A stretch of DNA of 64,000 bases. It comes from Microbacterium bovistercoris (lineage in GTDB: Bacteria; Actinomycetota; Actinomycetes; Actinomycetales; Microbacteriaceae). Shown here one piece after another: positions 1 to 7,208 of this stretch (the first letter of the stretch is position 1; each line of letters begins with the position of its first letter). The notes under the pieces were generated by a model. The model was not told the origin of the DNA and did no database searches. It saw nothing but the letters and a program-made list of their open reading frames with translations. The stretch covers positions 26,353-90,352 of the forward strand of contig NZ_QUAB01000040.1 of NCBI RefSeq assembly GCF_003387575.1. The letters are read 5' to 3'. Position numbers and translations under genes: made by a program.

Positions 1-1
1 G

Positions 2-1039
2 TCGATCGCCACAGAGCGGGCGGCGCGCGCCGGTGTGCTCGTCAAGGACCGGTTGGCGCTGGAGAGTATGCGCGACATCGACGCGGTCCTGTTCGACAAG
101 ACCGGCACTCTCACCAAGGGCGAGCCCACCGTGACCGGTGTCGCGCCGGTCGGCGATCACACGTCGGACGAGGTGCTCGCGCTCGCCGCGGCCGCCGAGG
201 CCGACAGCGAGCATCCGCTCGCGAAGGCGATCGTCCGCGCGGCATCCCACCTCACGCTCGCGAAGGCCACCGGCTTCGCGTCGTCGCCCGCCGTCGGCGT
301 GACGGCGACGGTCGACGGGCGCGAGGTTCGTGTCGGCGGCCCGAGGCTGCTCGAGGAACTCGGTGCGTCCGAGGTTCCGGATGCTGCGGAATGGCGCACC
401 GACGGCGCGATCATCCTGCACGTCGTGCGCGACGGCGAGGTGGTCGGCGGGCTGAAGCTGGCCGATGAGATCCGTTCCGAGTCGCGCGAGGCCGTCGAGG
501 CGCTGCGGGCGAAGGGCGTCGAGGTCGTCATGATCACCGGCGATGCCGAGGCTGTCGCACACTCGGTGGCATCCGAGCTCGGTATCGAGCGCGTCTTCGC
601 CGGCGTGCGTCCCGAGGACAAGTCCGCGAAGGTCGCCGAACTGCAGCGGGAGGGCAAGAAGGTCGCGATGGTCGGCGACGGCGTGAACGACGCTCCGGCT
701 CTCGCGCAGGCGGATGTCGGCATCGCGATCGGCGCCGGAACGGATGTGGCGATCGCGTCGGCCGGCGTCATCCTGGCCTCCGACGACCCGCGTTCGGTGC
801 TGTCGGTGATCGAACTGTCGCGGGCGAGCTACCGCAAGATGAAGCAGAATCTGTGGTGGGCCGCCGGGTACAACCTCATCTCGGTGCCGCTCGCGGCCGG
901 CGTGCTGGCGCCGATCGGGTTCGTGATGCCGATGTCGGTCGGTGCGGTGCTGATGAGCCTGTCCACCATCGTCGTGGCGCTCAACGCCCAGTCCCTACGG
1001 CGGCTGGACCTGCGGCCGGAGAAGATGACCGCCCGCTGA
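2..1039 (+). CDS. Heavy-metal P1B-type ATPase, 3' part (5' end outside window)
   Basis: C-terminal part of a metal-exporting P-type ATPase; the reading frame is open to the window edge, so the start and the transmembrane metal site lie upstream. The visible 345 residues include the phosphorylation motif DKTGTLTKG (Asp32 of the fragment), the P1B-specific SEHPLAKAI motif, TGDAEAVA, and the hinge GDGVNDAP (about residues 225-232). It ends with the last two membrane helices, containing YNLISVPLA and MSVGAVLMSLST. That helix pattern resembles CopB-type copper exporters, but metal specificity cannot be fixed because the CPx motif is missing. It stops 90 bp before the convergent MerR gene. Identity as a P1B ATPase is very secure; the metal is an inference. 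Confidence 0.95.
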   Translation, partial: SIATERAARAGVLVKDRLALESMRDIDAVLFDKTGTLTKGEPTVTGVAPVGDHTSDEVLALAAAAEADSEHPLAKAIVRAASHLTLAKATGFASSPAVGVTATVDGREVRVGGPRLLEELGASEVPDAAEWRTDGAIILHVVRDGEVVGGLKLADEIRSESREAVEALRAKGVEVVMITGDAEAVAHSVASELGIERVFAGVRPEDKSAKVAELQREGKKVAMVGDGVNDAPALAQADVGIAIGAGTDVAIASAGVILASDDPRSVLSVIELSRASYRKMKQNLWWAAGYNLISVPLAAGVLAPIGFVMPMSVGAVLMSLSTIVVALNAQSLRRLDLRPEKMTAR

Positions 1040-1129
1040 GCGTCCATGCTCAACGCCCGGACGGAGTGCTCGGTCGCTCCTCTGCGAGCAGGCCGTAGTT
1101 CAGCCCTCCATCCACTCGCACTGCGCGGA

Positions 1130-1426
1130 TCAGATGTCGCGCTCCTCGCGCTTTGCGGCGAGCTCCTCGCGCAGGCCTGCGTTCTCGTCCTCGAGATCGA
1201 GAATTCGACCGATGCCCGCGATGTTCATGCCCTCGTCGCGCAGCCTGCCTGCACGGCGCAGTCGTTCGATGTCGTCGTCGCTGTATCGGCGGGTGCCGCC
1301 GTCGCTGCGGAAGGGTTCGAGCAGACCCTTCTGCTCGAAAAGGCGAAGCGTGGCCTCCGGCATGTCGACCAGCTGCGCGGCGACCGCGATGCCGTACAGC
1401 GGTGTGCGTGAGGTTCGTTCTGCCAT
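1130..1426 (-). CDS. MerR-family regulator, HspR-like heat-shock repressor
   Basis: Ninety-eight residue MerR-type DNA-binding protein: helix-turn-helix from about residue 10 (LYGIAVAAQLVDMPEATLRLFE), the typical wing with GGTRRYSDDDIERLRR, and a short C-terminal coiled coil (LEDENAGLREELAAKREE). It has no ligand-binding domain. This short architecture and the divergent position 130 bp from an hsp20 gene match HspR-type repressors, which bind inverted repeats upstream of chaperone genes and use DnaK as co-repressor; DnaK is not in this window. Function is inferred from family and context. An alternative is a generic orphan MerR regulator. Confidence 0.85.
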   Translation of the reverse strand: MAERTSRTPLYGIAVAAQLVDMPEATLRLFEQKGLLEPFRSDGGTRRYSDDDIERLRRAGRLRDEGMNIAGIGRILDLEDENAGLREELAAKREERDI

Positions 1427-1450
1427 GTCTGCGAGTTCCCTGAGAGCTGC

Positions 1451-1479
1451 TTGCGATCGATAGGTCTTTGATCTATAAA
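1451..1479 (+). promoter_or_regulatory. Predicted promoter of hsp20
   Basis: TTGCGA (1451-1456), a 17-bp spacer and TATAAA (1474-1479). Transcription would begin near 1486, leaving about 70 bases of leader before the ATG. The AT-rich patch is unusual for this genome. Confidence 0.6.
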
Positions 1480-1494
1480 AAATCTACATCCTGC

Positions 1495-1513
1495 GGTGCA
1501 GATTACTTGCACC
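1495..1513. promoter_or_regulatory. Inverted repeat, candidate operator for the HspR-like repressor
   Basis: Perfect dyad GGTGCA-N7-TGCACC, lying just downstream of the predicted hsp20 start site in the divergent intergenic region. The 7-bp spacer equals that of HspR HAIR elements, but the arms differ from the classical CTTGAGT consensus, so assignment to this repressor is an inference. Confidence 0.5.
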
Positions 1514-1555
1514 ATACACCACAAGCCCGACATGGGCCGCAAGAGAGGAGAAATC

Positions 1556-1978
1556 ATGGGAATGACCTTCGACCCGATCAGCCAACTCGATCGTTTCGCC
1601 GCGAGCGTGCTCGATTCCGCGCGCACGCCGCGCTTCATGCCGGTGGATCTCTTCCGCGACGGCGACCGCTACGTCCTGCATGCGGACCTGCCCGGCGTCG
1701 ATCCCGGCTCCATCGACATCGACGTCGACGGGTCGCAGCTGTCGATCCGTGCGCAGCGCACGCCCGACAGCGGCGAGGGCATGCGCTGGATCTCACGTGA
1801 GCGCAGTGGTGGCTCGTTCCTGCGTCAGTTCACGCTCGGTGACGGGGTCGACGTCGACGGGATCAGCGCCTCGTACGAGAGCGGGGTCCTGTCGGTGATC
1901 ATCCCGGTGAGCGAGCGCGCCAAGCCGAGGAAGATCGCCGTGGAGCAGGCAGAGCGCCGCCAGGAGATCGCTGCCTGA
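1556..1978 (+). CDS. Hsp20/alpha-crystallin family small heat-shock protein
   Basis: ATP-independent holdase chaperone of 140 residues. The alpha-crystallin domain spans roughly residues 20-125 (MPVDLFRDGDRYVLHADLPGV, then the YESGVLSVIIPV beta-strand region with the GVL motif). A short C-terminal tail contains AKPRKIAVE in place of a clear IxI/V motif. The ATG was chosen because GAGAGGAG sits 6-13 bases upstream; an earlier in-frame ATG at 1496 lies inside the operator-like repeat and lacks a ribosome site. It is divergent from the HspR-like gene and is followed by a hairpin and a DUF2795 gene that may be co-transcribed. Heat induction through derepression is inferred. Confidence 0.95.
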   Translation: MGMTFDPISQLDRFAASVLDSARTPRFMPVDLFRDGDRYVLHADLPGVDPGSIDIDVDGSQLSIRAQRTPDSGEGMRWISRERSGGSFLRQFTLGDGVDVDGISASYESGVLSVIIPVSERAKPRKIAVEQAERRQEIAA

Positions 1979-1987
1979 CGTCCGGAA

Positions 1988-2012
1988 GGGGTGGGAGAGG
2001 AGTCCCCACCCC
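1988..2012 (+). terminator. Hairpin between hsp20 and the DUF2795 gene
   Basis: GGGGTGGG pairs with CCCACCCC across a 9-base loop. There is no U-tract, so it may be a processing or attenuation hairpin rather than a full terminator. Confidence 0.45.
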
Positions 2013-2047
2013 CGCCGGAGAAACACCGATCACGGAAGGAGAACACG

Positions 2048-2263
2048 ATGAACACGCTCACGCCCGCACTCGATCGCTTCCTGACGGCGATGGAGTTCCC
2101 CGCGATGAAGGACGACCTCATTCGTGAGGGGGCGCGCGACGGTCTCGGCTCCGAGGACAGGGCGCGTCTGGACAGCCTGCCGGAGGGGCGCTACGACGGC
2201 CGCTTCCATGTGCACGAGGCGCTGGCCACCTCGACCGAGGACGCGGGACTCGTCGCCGCGTGA
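2048..2263 (+). CDS. DUF2795 domain protein
   Basis: Small soluble protein of 71 residues that matches the DUF2795 pattern: an N-terminal helix with FPAMKDDLIREGARDGLG, then RLDSLPEGRYDGRFHVHEAL. No enzymatic motif and no signal peptide. GGAAGGAG 7-14 bases ahead fixes the ATG. DUF2795 proteins are common in actinobacteria and have no established function. Its position 70 bp behind hsp20 suggests a stress-associated role, but that is only context. A strong bidirectional hairpin separates it from the convergent gene downstream. Confidence 0.85.
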   Translation: MNTLTPALDRFLTAMEFPAMKDDLIREGARDGLGSEDRARLDSLPEGRYDGRFHVHEALATSTEDAGLVAA

Positions 2264-2270
2264 CCGGACT

Positions 2271-2299
2271 GCGGGGGCGGACTCGTCATCCGCCCCCGC
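2271..2299. terminator. Bidirectional hairpin terminator
   Basis: Perfect 11-bp stem GCGGGGGCGGA / TCCGCCCCCGC with a 7-base loop, between the converging DUF2795 and FMN-reductase genes. No T-run, as is usual in high-GC actinobacteria. Confidence 0.7.
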
Positions 2300-2343
2300 T
2301 GCCGGCGACCGCCCGCTTCCGGTGCAGAAGCGGGATCAGTCCC

Positions 2344-2943
2344 TCAGTGCATGACCTCCGGATCGGAGTCGCCCATGTGACCGGGCAGCGCGCTGGAGAG
2401 CACCCGGGCGACGAACGCCGAGTACTCCGACATGTAGTGCGCGAGGAACTGCGCGGTGCTCTCGTTCGAGACGGTGCCGTCGGCGGCGAAGACCTCGGGA
2501 TCGAAGTGGATGTAGGCCTCCGGAGCGTTCAGCTGCGGGGCGTCGAGGAAGCTCAGCACGCTGCGCATCGACGACTGCATCACCGCCGTGCCGATCGCAC
2601 CGGCCGAGGCGCCGATGATGCCGGTGGGCTTGCGGGCGAACGAGTTCTGTCCCCACGGCCGGGAACCGATGTCGATCGCGTTCTTGAGCGCGCCGGGGAT
2701 CGAGCGGTTGTACTCCGGCGAGATGAACAGCAATCCGTCCGCGCTCTCGACCGCCTGCTTGAACGCGGTCACCGCCGGACCCGGGCTGTATTCGTCGTCC
2801 CGGTTGTAGATGGGCAGGTCGCGGATCGGGATCTCGAACATCTCGAGATCGTCCGGCGCGAGCTTCACCAGCGCCTTCGAGAGCACCCGGTTGATCGAGT
2901 CGCTCGCCAGGCTTCCGATGAGGTATCCGATGCGGTAGGTCAT
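2344..2943 (-). CDS. NADPH-dependent FMN reductase (flavodoxin-fold quinone/FMN reductase)
   Basis: Flavoprotein of 199 residues of the FMN_red family. It begins TYRIGYLIGSLASDSINRVLS, the phosphate-binding loop of the flavodoxin fold, and has the family signature SPEYNRSIPGALKNAID followed by a GIIGASAGAIGTA loop that contacts the flavin. Such enzymes reduce FMN, quinones or azo dyes with NAD(P)H in the cytosol. The ATG is preceded by GGAG nine bases upstream. It is divergent from an NAD(P)-binding protein gene with 70 bp between the two starts. The in vivo acceptor cannot be told from the sequence. Confidence 0.9.
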   Translation of the reverse strand: MTYRIGYLIGSLASDSINRVLSKALVKLAPDDLEMFEIPIRDLPIYNRDDEYSPGPAVTAFKQAVESADGLLFISPEYNRSIPGALKNAIDIGSRPWGQNSFARKPTGIIGASAGAIGTAVMQSSMRSVLSFLDAPQLNAPEAYIHFDPEVFAADGTVSNESTAQFLAHYMSEYSAFVARVLSSALPGHMGDSDPEVMH

Positions 2944-3001
2944 GACCTGCTCCGTTCTCATTGGGCCTTCCAGGTCTACTCCCGACGCCCCGTCGCGGCA
3001 A

Positions 3002-3016
3002 TACGATCGAGGCATG
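3002..3016 (+). promoter_or_regulatory. Leaderless promoter of the NADP-oxidoreductase-like gene
   Basis: -10 element TACGAT (3002-3007), six bases, then ATG at 3014. No convincing Shine-Dalgarno precedes this ATG. Confidence 0.55.
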
Positions 3017-3709
3017 ATCGGCACGCTCGGAATCCTCGGTGCCGGGCGGGTGGGCCTCGTCCTCGCACGGCTCGCGGCGGATGCCGGCATGGCGGTGCTC
3101 CTGGCCGGTTCCGGTGACCCCGCACTGATCCGCGCGTCGGCGCGCGGCGTCGGCGCCACGGCGCTCACTGCGCGCGAAGTCGCGGAGCAGGCGGATGCGG
3201 TGATCCTCGCGCTTCCGCTCGGCAAGTACCGCAGCATCCCGGCGGATGCCCTGCACGGAAAGCTCGTGATCGACGCGATGAACTACTGGTGGGGGTCGGA
3301 CGGCATCCGTCCCGAGCTCGACGACCTGCGCACCACGACCAGCGAGACCGTGCAGGCGTACCTGTCGGATGCCCGGGTGGTGAAGGCTCTCAGCCACGTG
3401 GGATATCACGATTTGGAGGACGACGCCCGGCCCGCCGGAGCGGCGGATCGCAAGGCCATCGCGATCGCCGGCGACGATCCTGCCGACCTCGACGTCGTCG
3501 CGCGACTCGTGGACGCGCTCGGCTTCGATCCGGTGATCGCGGGACCGCTGAGCGCCGGCATCATGTTCGAGCCCGGCGCCGAGGCGTTCGGCGCCGACGT
3601 CGACGCAGCCGAGCTGCGCGCGATGCTCGCCCGCTTCCCGGCGTCTCAGCGAGGCATCCGCGTCGCCCGTGCGCGCAGCGGTGGCGGCCCCACGAGCGGC
3701 GGCTTCTGA
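3014..3709 (+). CDS. NADPH-dependent F420 reductase-like / NAD(P)-binding protein
   Basis: Protein of 231 residues with an N-terminal Rossmann fold (IGTLGILGAGRVGLVLARLA; GxGxxG variant GAGRVG) of the F420-dependent NADP oxidoreductase / KARI-like family. It continues with ADAVILALPLGKYRSIPADAL and VIDAMNYWWGSDG, and a C-terminal helical part with VDALGFDPVIAGPL, which is typical of this family. It probably performs hydride transfer to a small substrate or simply binds NADP. The ATG sits six bases after a -10 element, so translation is probably leaderless; an in-frame ATG farther upstream lies over the divergent gene's start. Substrate unknown. Confidence 0.8.
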   Translation: MIGTLGILGAGRVGLVLARLAADAGMAVLLAGSGDPALIRASARGVGATALTAREVAEQADAVILALPLGKYRSIPADALHGKLVIDAMNYWWGSDGIRPELDDLRTTTSETVQAYLSDARVVKALSHVGYHDLEDDARPAGAADRKAIAIAGDDPADLDVVARLVDALGFDPVIAGPLSAGIMFEPGAEAFGADVDAAELRAMLARFPASQRGIRVARARSGGGPTSGGF

Positions 3710-3730
3710 CCGACATCCGAGTTTCCCCTG

Positions 3731-3821
3731 GTTCCGGTCTCAACGGATGTGGGTGATCCCCAGTTCCGGTCTCAACAGATGTGGGTGCTGAGCCGAAACA
3801 CCCACAACGAGTGAGACCGGA
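3731..3821. repeat. Dispersed palindromic repeat, CCGGTCTCA family (tandem half plus full hairpin)
   Basis: Two direct copies of a half-unit, GTTCCGGTCTCAAC followed by GATGTGGGTG, start at 3731 and 3763 (period 32). The second pairs with 3800-3821 (CACCCACAA ... TGAGACCGGAG) to form a long imperfect hairpin. It lies between converging genes and may terminate both. The same arms recur at 26450 and, inside a gene, at 49754. Confidence 0.75.
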
Positions 3822-3919
3822 GCTTCAGGGGCTTCAGGCCACCACGCGGTTGCACCTGCCCTGCTCGGTGAGCAGTCCCGGCGGCTCGGCCCGGGGAGGC
3901 GCGGAGGGGTGTGGTCTCC

Positions 3920-6094
3920 TCAACCTCGCGCGTCGCCGTCCGGCGGCCCGGCATCCCGGTGTGCGCGCCGCCCGGCGGCCTGCGTGACGGGACGGCCGGC
4001 GCGCTCCTGGCCCGGGACCGGGCGGGAGCGGCGGCCGTAGATGAGCTCCGACGAGTCGAGCAGCCACGGCACCAGCGTGATCGACACGCCGTGCACGAGC
4101 ATGAGCTGGTTGGCCATGCGGCGGGCGCGGCGATTGTGCAGCACGCTCTCCCACCAGTGCCCGACGATGTACTGCGGCAGATACACGGTGACCACCGACG
4201 GGCCGTGCTTCTCGCGGTACTTCTTGATGTACGCCTCGACCGGCTGCGCGTAGGTGCGGTACGGCGACTCGACGATGACAAGCGGCACGGGGATGCGGTG
4301 CTGCGCCCACTCCCGCTGCAGCTGTTCGCCGTCATGCGCGTCTGTGGCCACGTGAAGAGCCACGGTCTTCTGATGGCTCGCGGCGATCGCGTAGTCGATC
4401 GCTTTGATCACCGGCTTCTGAAGCCGATTCACGAGCACGATCGCCACATCGCCCTCGGAGCCGAAGTGCGTGGTGTCGTCGATCGTGATCTCGTGCTCGA
4501 CGTCTCGGTAGTAGCGCTTCACGCCGACCATGAGCAGGGCGAGCAGCGGGATGGCGAGGAACACCATCCACGCGCCGTGGGTGAACTTCGTCACCGTGAC
4601 GACCACCAGCACCGACACGGTCATCACCGCGCCGACGAGGTTCACGCTCATGCTCAGGAAGATGTCGCGTGGCACGGCGGTGCCGGCGTCCCGGTGCTCC
4701 CGGATCAGGCGCTTCCAGTGCCGCACCATGCCGATCTGGCCCAGCGAGAACGACACGAACACGCCGATGATGTACAGCTGGATGAGGCTGGTGAGGTTCG
4801 CCTGGAACACCACCAGCACGCCCATCGCCGCAATGCCCAGCAGGATCATGCCGTTCGAGAACACGAGACGGTCGCCACGGGTGTTCAGGGCCTTCGGAGC
4901 GTAGCCCTCACGGGCCAGCACCGACCCGAGCAGCGGGAAGCCGTTGAACGCCGTGTTGGCTGCGAGCAGCAGCACGCACGCGGTCGCCGCCTGGATGATG
5001 AAGAACATGATGCTGCCCGGCCCGAAGGTCGCGGCGGCGACCTGCGCCATCAGGCTGGGCTGCGGGTTCGAGCAGTCGAAGCCGATCAGGTCGCAGGCGT
5101 TCTCGGCGTAGTGCACGCCCGAGATGAGGGCGAGCGCGGTGAGTCCCGCGAACAGGGTGATGGCGATGAGGCCCATCATCGACAGCGTCATCTGCGCGTT
5201 GCGCACCTTGGGGATGCGGAACGCGGGGACGCCGTTCGACACAGCTTCGACGCCGGTCAGGGCGGAGCATCCGCTCGAGAACGCGCGCAGGATCAGCAGG
5301 ATCATCGCCGCCTGCCCGAGGCTCTCGGCATGCACGGCGTACTCGGCGCTCGCCGCGACCGGGGCGTTGCCGAAGACCGTGCGCACCAGACCGGAGACGA
5401 TCATCACGAGCACGGAGCCGATGAAGATGTACGTCGGCACCGCGAACACGGCGGATGCCTCGCGCACGCCGCGCAGGTTCACGATCACGATGAGGATGAC
5501 GAAGCCGACCGCGAGCTCCACGCGGGCGGGGTTCAGCGCCGGCACCGCCGAGATGATGTTGTCCACGCCCGATGCGATCGACACCGAGACGGTGAGCACG
5601 TAGTCGACGAGCAGCGCCGCTGCCACGATCACCGAGGGGATCTCGCCGAGGTTCTTCTGCGTCACCTCGAAGTCTCCGCCGCCCGACGGGTAGGCCTTGA
5701 TGATCTGCCGGTAGCTCAGCACGACGACGATCAGCAGCAGCACGACGGCGGCCGCGACCCAGGGGCTCAGGGTGAGGAAGGCCGTGCCGCCGATGAGCAG
5801 GATCATCAGCAGTTCCTGCGGCGCGTACGCCACGGAGCTCAGTGCGTCGGAGGCGAAGATCGGCAGCGCCATGCGCTTCGGCAGCAGCTGCTCGTTGGCC
5901 TTCTCTGTAGAGAGCGGGTCGCCGAGCAGCAGACGCTTGGCGATCAGAGGCGCCTCCGAGCCGTCAGGAGCGTGCTCGCGCTGGACGACATCGCCGATGG
6001 GCGCCGGCTCGGGCGCACGCCCCTCCGCGGGGCGTTCTTCGTCTATCACGAACGGCGACACTACGCCTGCGGGAACCGAGGTGCAATCCGGCAT
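3920..6094 (-). CDS. APC-superfamily permease with cytoplasmic C-terminal domain, KimA-like
   Basis: Inner-membrane transporter of about 724 residues. After an acidic 70-residue tail come about twelve hydrophobic helices starting near SDALSSVAYAPQELLM. The first broken helix carries the APC-type unwound segment, and the second region has PSGGGDFEVTQKNLG. The last 200 residues are soluble and contain VAIVLVNRLQKPVIKAIDYA, a USP-like alpha/beta segment seen in KimA/YdaO-type proton-coupled potassium importers. Amino-acid transport is the alternative. The inner ATG is preferred over the one 30 bases upstream because GAGG lies 8 bases ahead and the upstream one overlaps the divergent gene's start. 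No c-di-AMP riboswitch is visible. The last 40 residues are basic and low-complexity. Confidence 0.85.
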   Translation of the reverse strand: MPDCTSVPAGVVSPFVIDEERPAEGRAPEPAPIGDVVQREHAPDGSEAPLIAKRLLLGDPLSTEKANEQLLPKRMALPIFASDALSSVAYAPQELLMILLIGGTAFLTLSPWVAAAVVLLLIVVVLSYRQIIKAYPSGGGDFEVTQKNLGEIPSVIVAAALLVDYVLTVSVSIASGVDNIISAVPALNPARVELAVGFVILIVIVNLRGVREASAVFAVPTYIFIGSVLVMIVSGLVRTVFGNAPVAASAEYAVHAESLGQAAMILLILRAFSSGCSALTGVEAVSNGVPAFRIPKVRNAQMTLSMMGLIAITLFAGLTALALISGVHYAENACDLIGFDCSNPQPSLMAQVAAATFGPGSIMFFIIQAATACVLLLAANTAFNGFPLLGSVLAREGYAPKALNTRGDRLVFSNGMILLGIAAMGVLVVFQANLTSLIQLYIIGVFVSFSLGQIGMVRHWKRLIREHRDAGTAVPRDIFLSMSVNLVGAVMTVSVLVVVTVTKFTHGAWMVFLAIPLLALLMVGVKRYYRDVEHEITIDDTTHFGSEGDVAIVLVNRLQKPVIKAIDYAIAASHQKTVALHVATDAHDGEQLQREWAQHRIPVPLVIVESPYRTYAQPVEAYIKKYREKHGPSVVTVYLPQYIVGHWWESVLHNRRARRMANQLMLVHGVSITLVPWLLDSSELIYGRRSRPVPGQERAGRPVTQAAGRRAHRDAGPPDGDARG

Positions 6095-6110
6095 CCTGAA
6101 CGCCTCGGAA

Positions 6111-6125
6111 TAGACTCGTGGCATG
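6111..6125 (+). promoter_or_regulatory. Leaderless promoter of the VanZ/RDD gene
   Basis: -10 element TAGACT (6111-6116), six bases, ATG at 6123. Confidence 0.55.
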
Positions 6126-7208
6126 CAGGATCAGATCATGCTCGGCGTGCTCGCGATCGCGATCGGCGTCGGCATCGGCCTCCTCCTGTTCGTGCCCTTC
6201 GTCGCGGTCAGCTACCGCCGCCGCGGTCGTCTCTCCGCAGGCCGTCTACTGCTCTGGCTGGCTGCGCTCATCTACTTCTGGGCGATCTGGACCTACACAC
6301 TGCTGCCATTGCCCGACCCCGACAGCATCCGGTGCGTGGGCGCGATCACCGACCCGATGTCGGTCGTGCGCGACATCCGGAAGGCGATCTCGGAGCCGGG
6401 ACGCACGATCACCAACCCGGCGATCCTGCAGCTGGTGTTCAACGTGCTGCTGTTCGTGCCGCTCGGGTTCTTCGTACGGGTGATCGGCGGACGTGGCATC
6501 CTGGTCGCCCTGTTCATCGGATTCGGGCTGTCGCTGTTCATCGAGACCACGCAGCTGACCGGCGTGTGGGGTCTGTACCCGTGCGCGTACCGGTTCTTCG
6601 ACGTCGGCGACCTGATGACGAACACCACCGGAGCCGTGCTCGGCTCAGTGGCCGGACTCGTGGTGCCCCGTGCGTACCGCGGCACGACCCCGTCTCCGGA
6701 TGCCGGGATGCCGCGGCCCGTCACCCGCGGACGCCGCGCGCTCGCGATGCTGTGCGACGGACTCGGCTTCTGGTTCGTCACGGTGGGCGTCTCGATCGGT
6801 GCGCAGTTGTTCATCGGCTACGTGCTGCGCGACCGACAGACGATGACGGAGGGCGTGGTGGCCGGCTTCATCGGCACCGCGGCCGCGGTGGTGCTGTGGC
6901 TGGTCGTGATCCTCGCCACCGGACAGTCGATCGGCGACTTCGCGGTGCAGCTGCGCTACACCGGCAGCCGGATGCAGCAGCCGCTGCCCCGCCTGCTGCG
7001 CTGGGCCGGCGGCGTCGCCGGTCTCTCGGCGATCGGCCTGCTCGGCGGCCTGTTCGGGGCGTTGTCCTGGCTGCTCACCGTGGTGGCGTGCGCGATGCTG
7101 TTCTTCACGCGGAACGGTCGCGGCCTGCCCGGCATCCTCTCCGGCCAGCAGCTGAGTGACGCTCGCGAGCCGCGTCAGGATGCTTCGGCGCGGCCCGTCC
7201 GCCAGTAG
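6123..7208 (+). CDS. VanZ-like and RDD-domain membrane protein
   Basis: Polytopic membrane protein of 361 residues with two modules. Residues 1-185 are VanZ-like, with the characteristic LVFNVLLFVPLGFFV segment, FIETTQL and FDVGDLMTNTTGAVLG. Residues 205-335 resemble an RDD domain: helices in ALAMLCDGLGFWFV and GFIGTAAAVVLWLVVILATGQSIGDFAVQLR. VanZ proteins lower teicoplanin susceptibility in some Gram-positives, but most homologues are uncharacterised. The gene is probably translated leaderless and is divergent from the APC permease. Its 3' end overlaps the convergent siderophore-interacting gene by 34 bp. Confidence 0.85.
   Translation: MQDQIMLGVLAIAIGVGIGLLLFVPFVAVSYRRRGRLSAGRLLLWLAALIYFWAIWTYTLLPLPDPDSIRCVGAITDPMSVVRDIRKAISEPGRTITNPAILQLVFNVLLFVPLGFFVRVIGGRGILVALFIGFGLSLFIETTQLTGVWGLYPCAYRFFDVGDLMTNTTGAVLGSVAGLVVPRAYRGTTPSPDAGMPRPVTRGRRALAMLCDGLGFWFVTVGVSIGAQLFIGYVLRDRQTMTEGVVAGFIGTAAAVVLWLVVILATGQSIGDFAVQLRYTGSRMQQPLPRLLRWAGGVAGLSAIGLLGGLFGALSWLLTVVACAMLFFTRNGRGLPGILSGQQLSDAREPRQDASARPVRQ

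Noticed and set aside
5900..6124. c-di-AMP (ydaO) riboswitch upstream of the KimA-like permease
   Set aside because: The permease start is within 30 bases of the divergent gene's start, so there is no room for the roughly 130-base aptamer.
3911..7159. Very long open frames on the strand opposite the APC permease and other genes
   Set aside because: They are antisense shadows created by high GC content: amino-acid composition is Arg/His/Asp-rich and low-complexity, with no domain or ribosome site.
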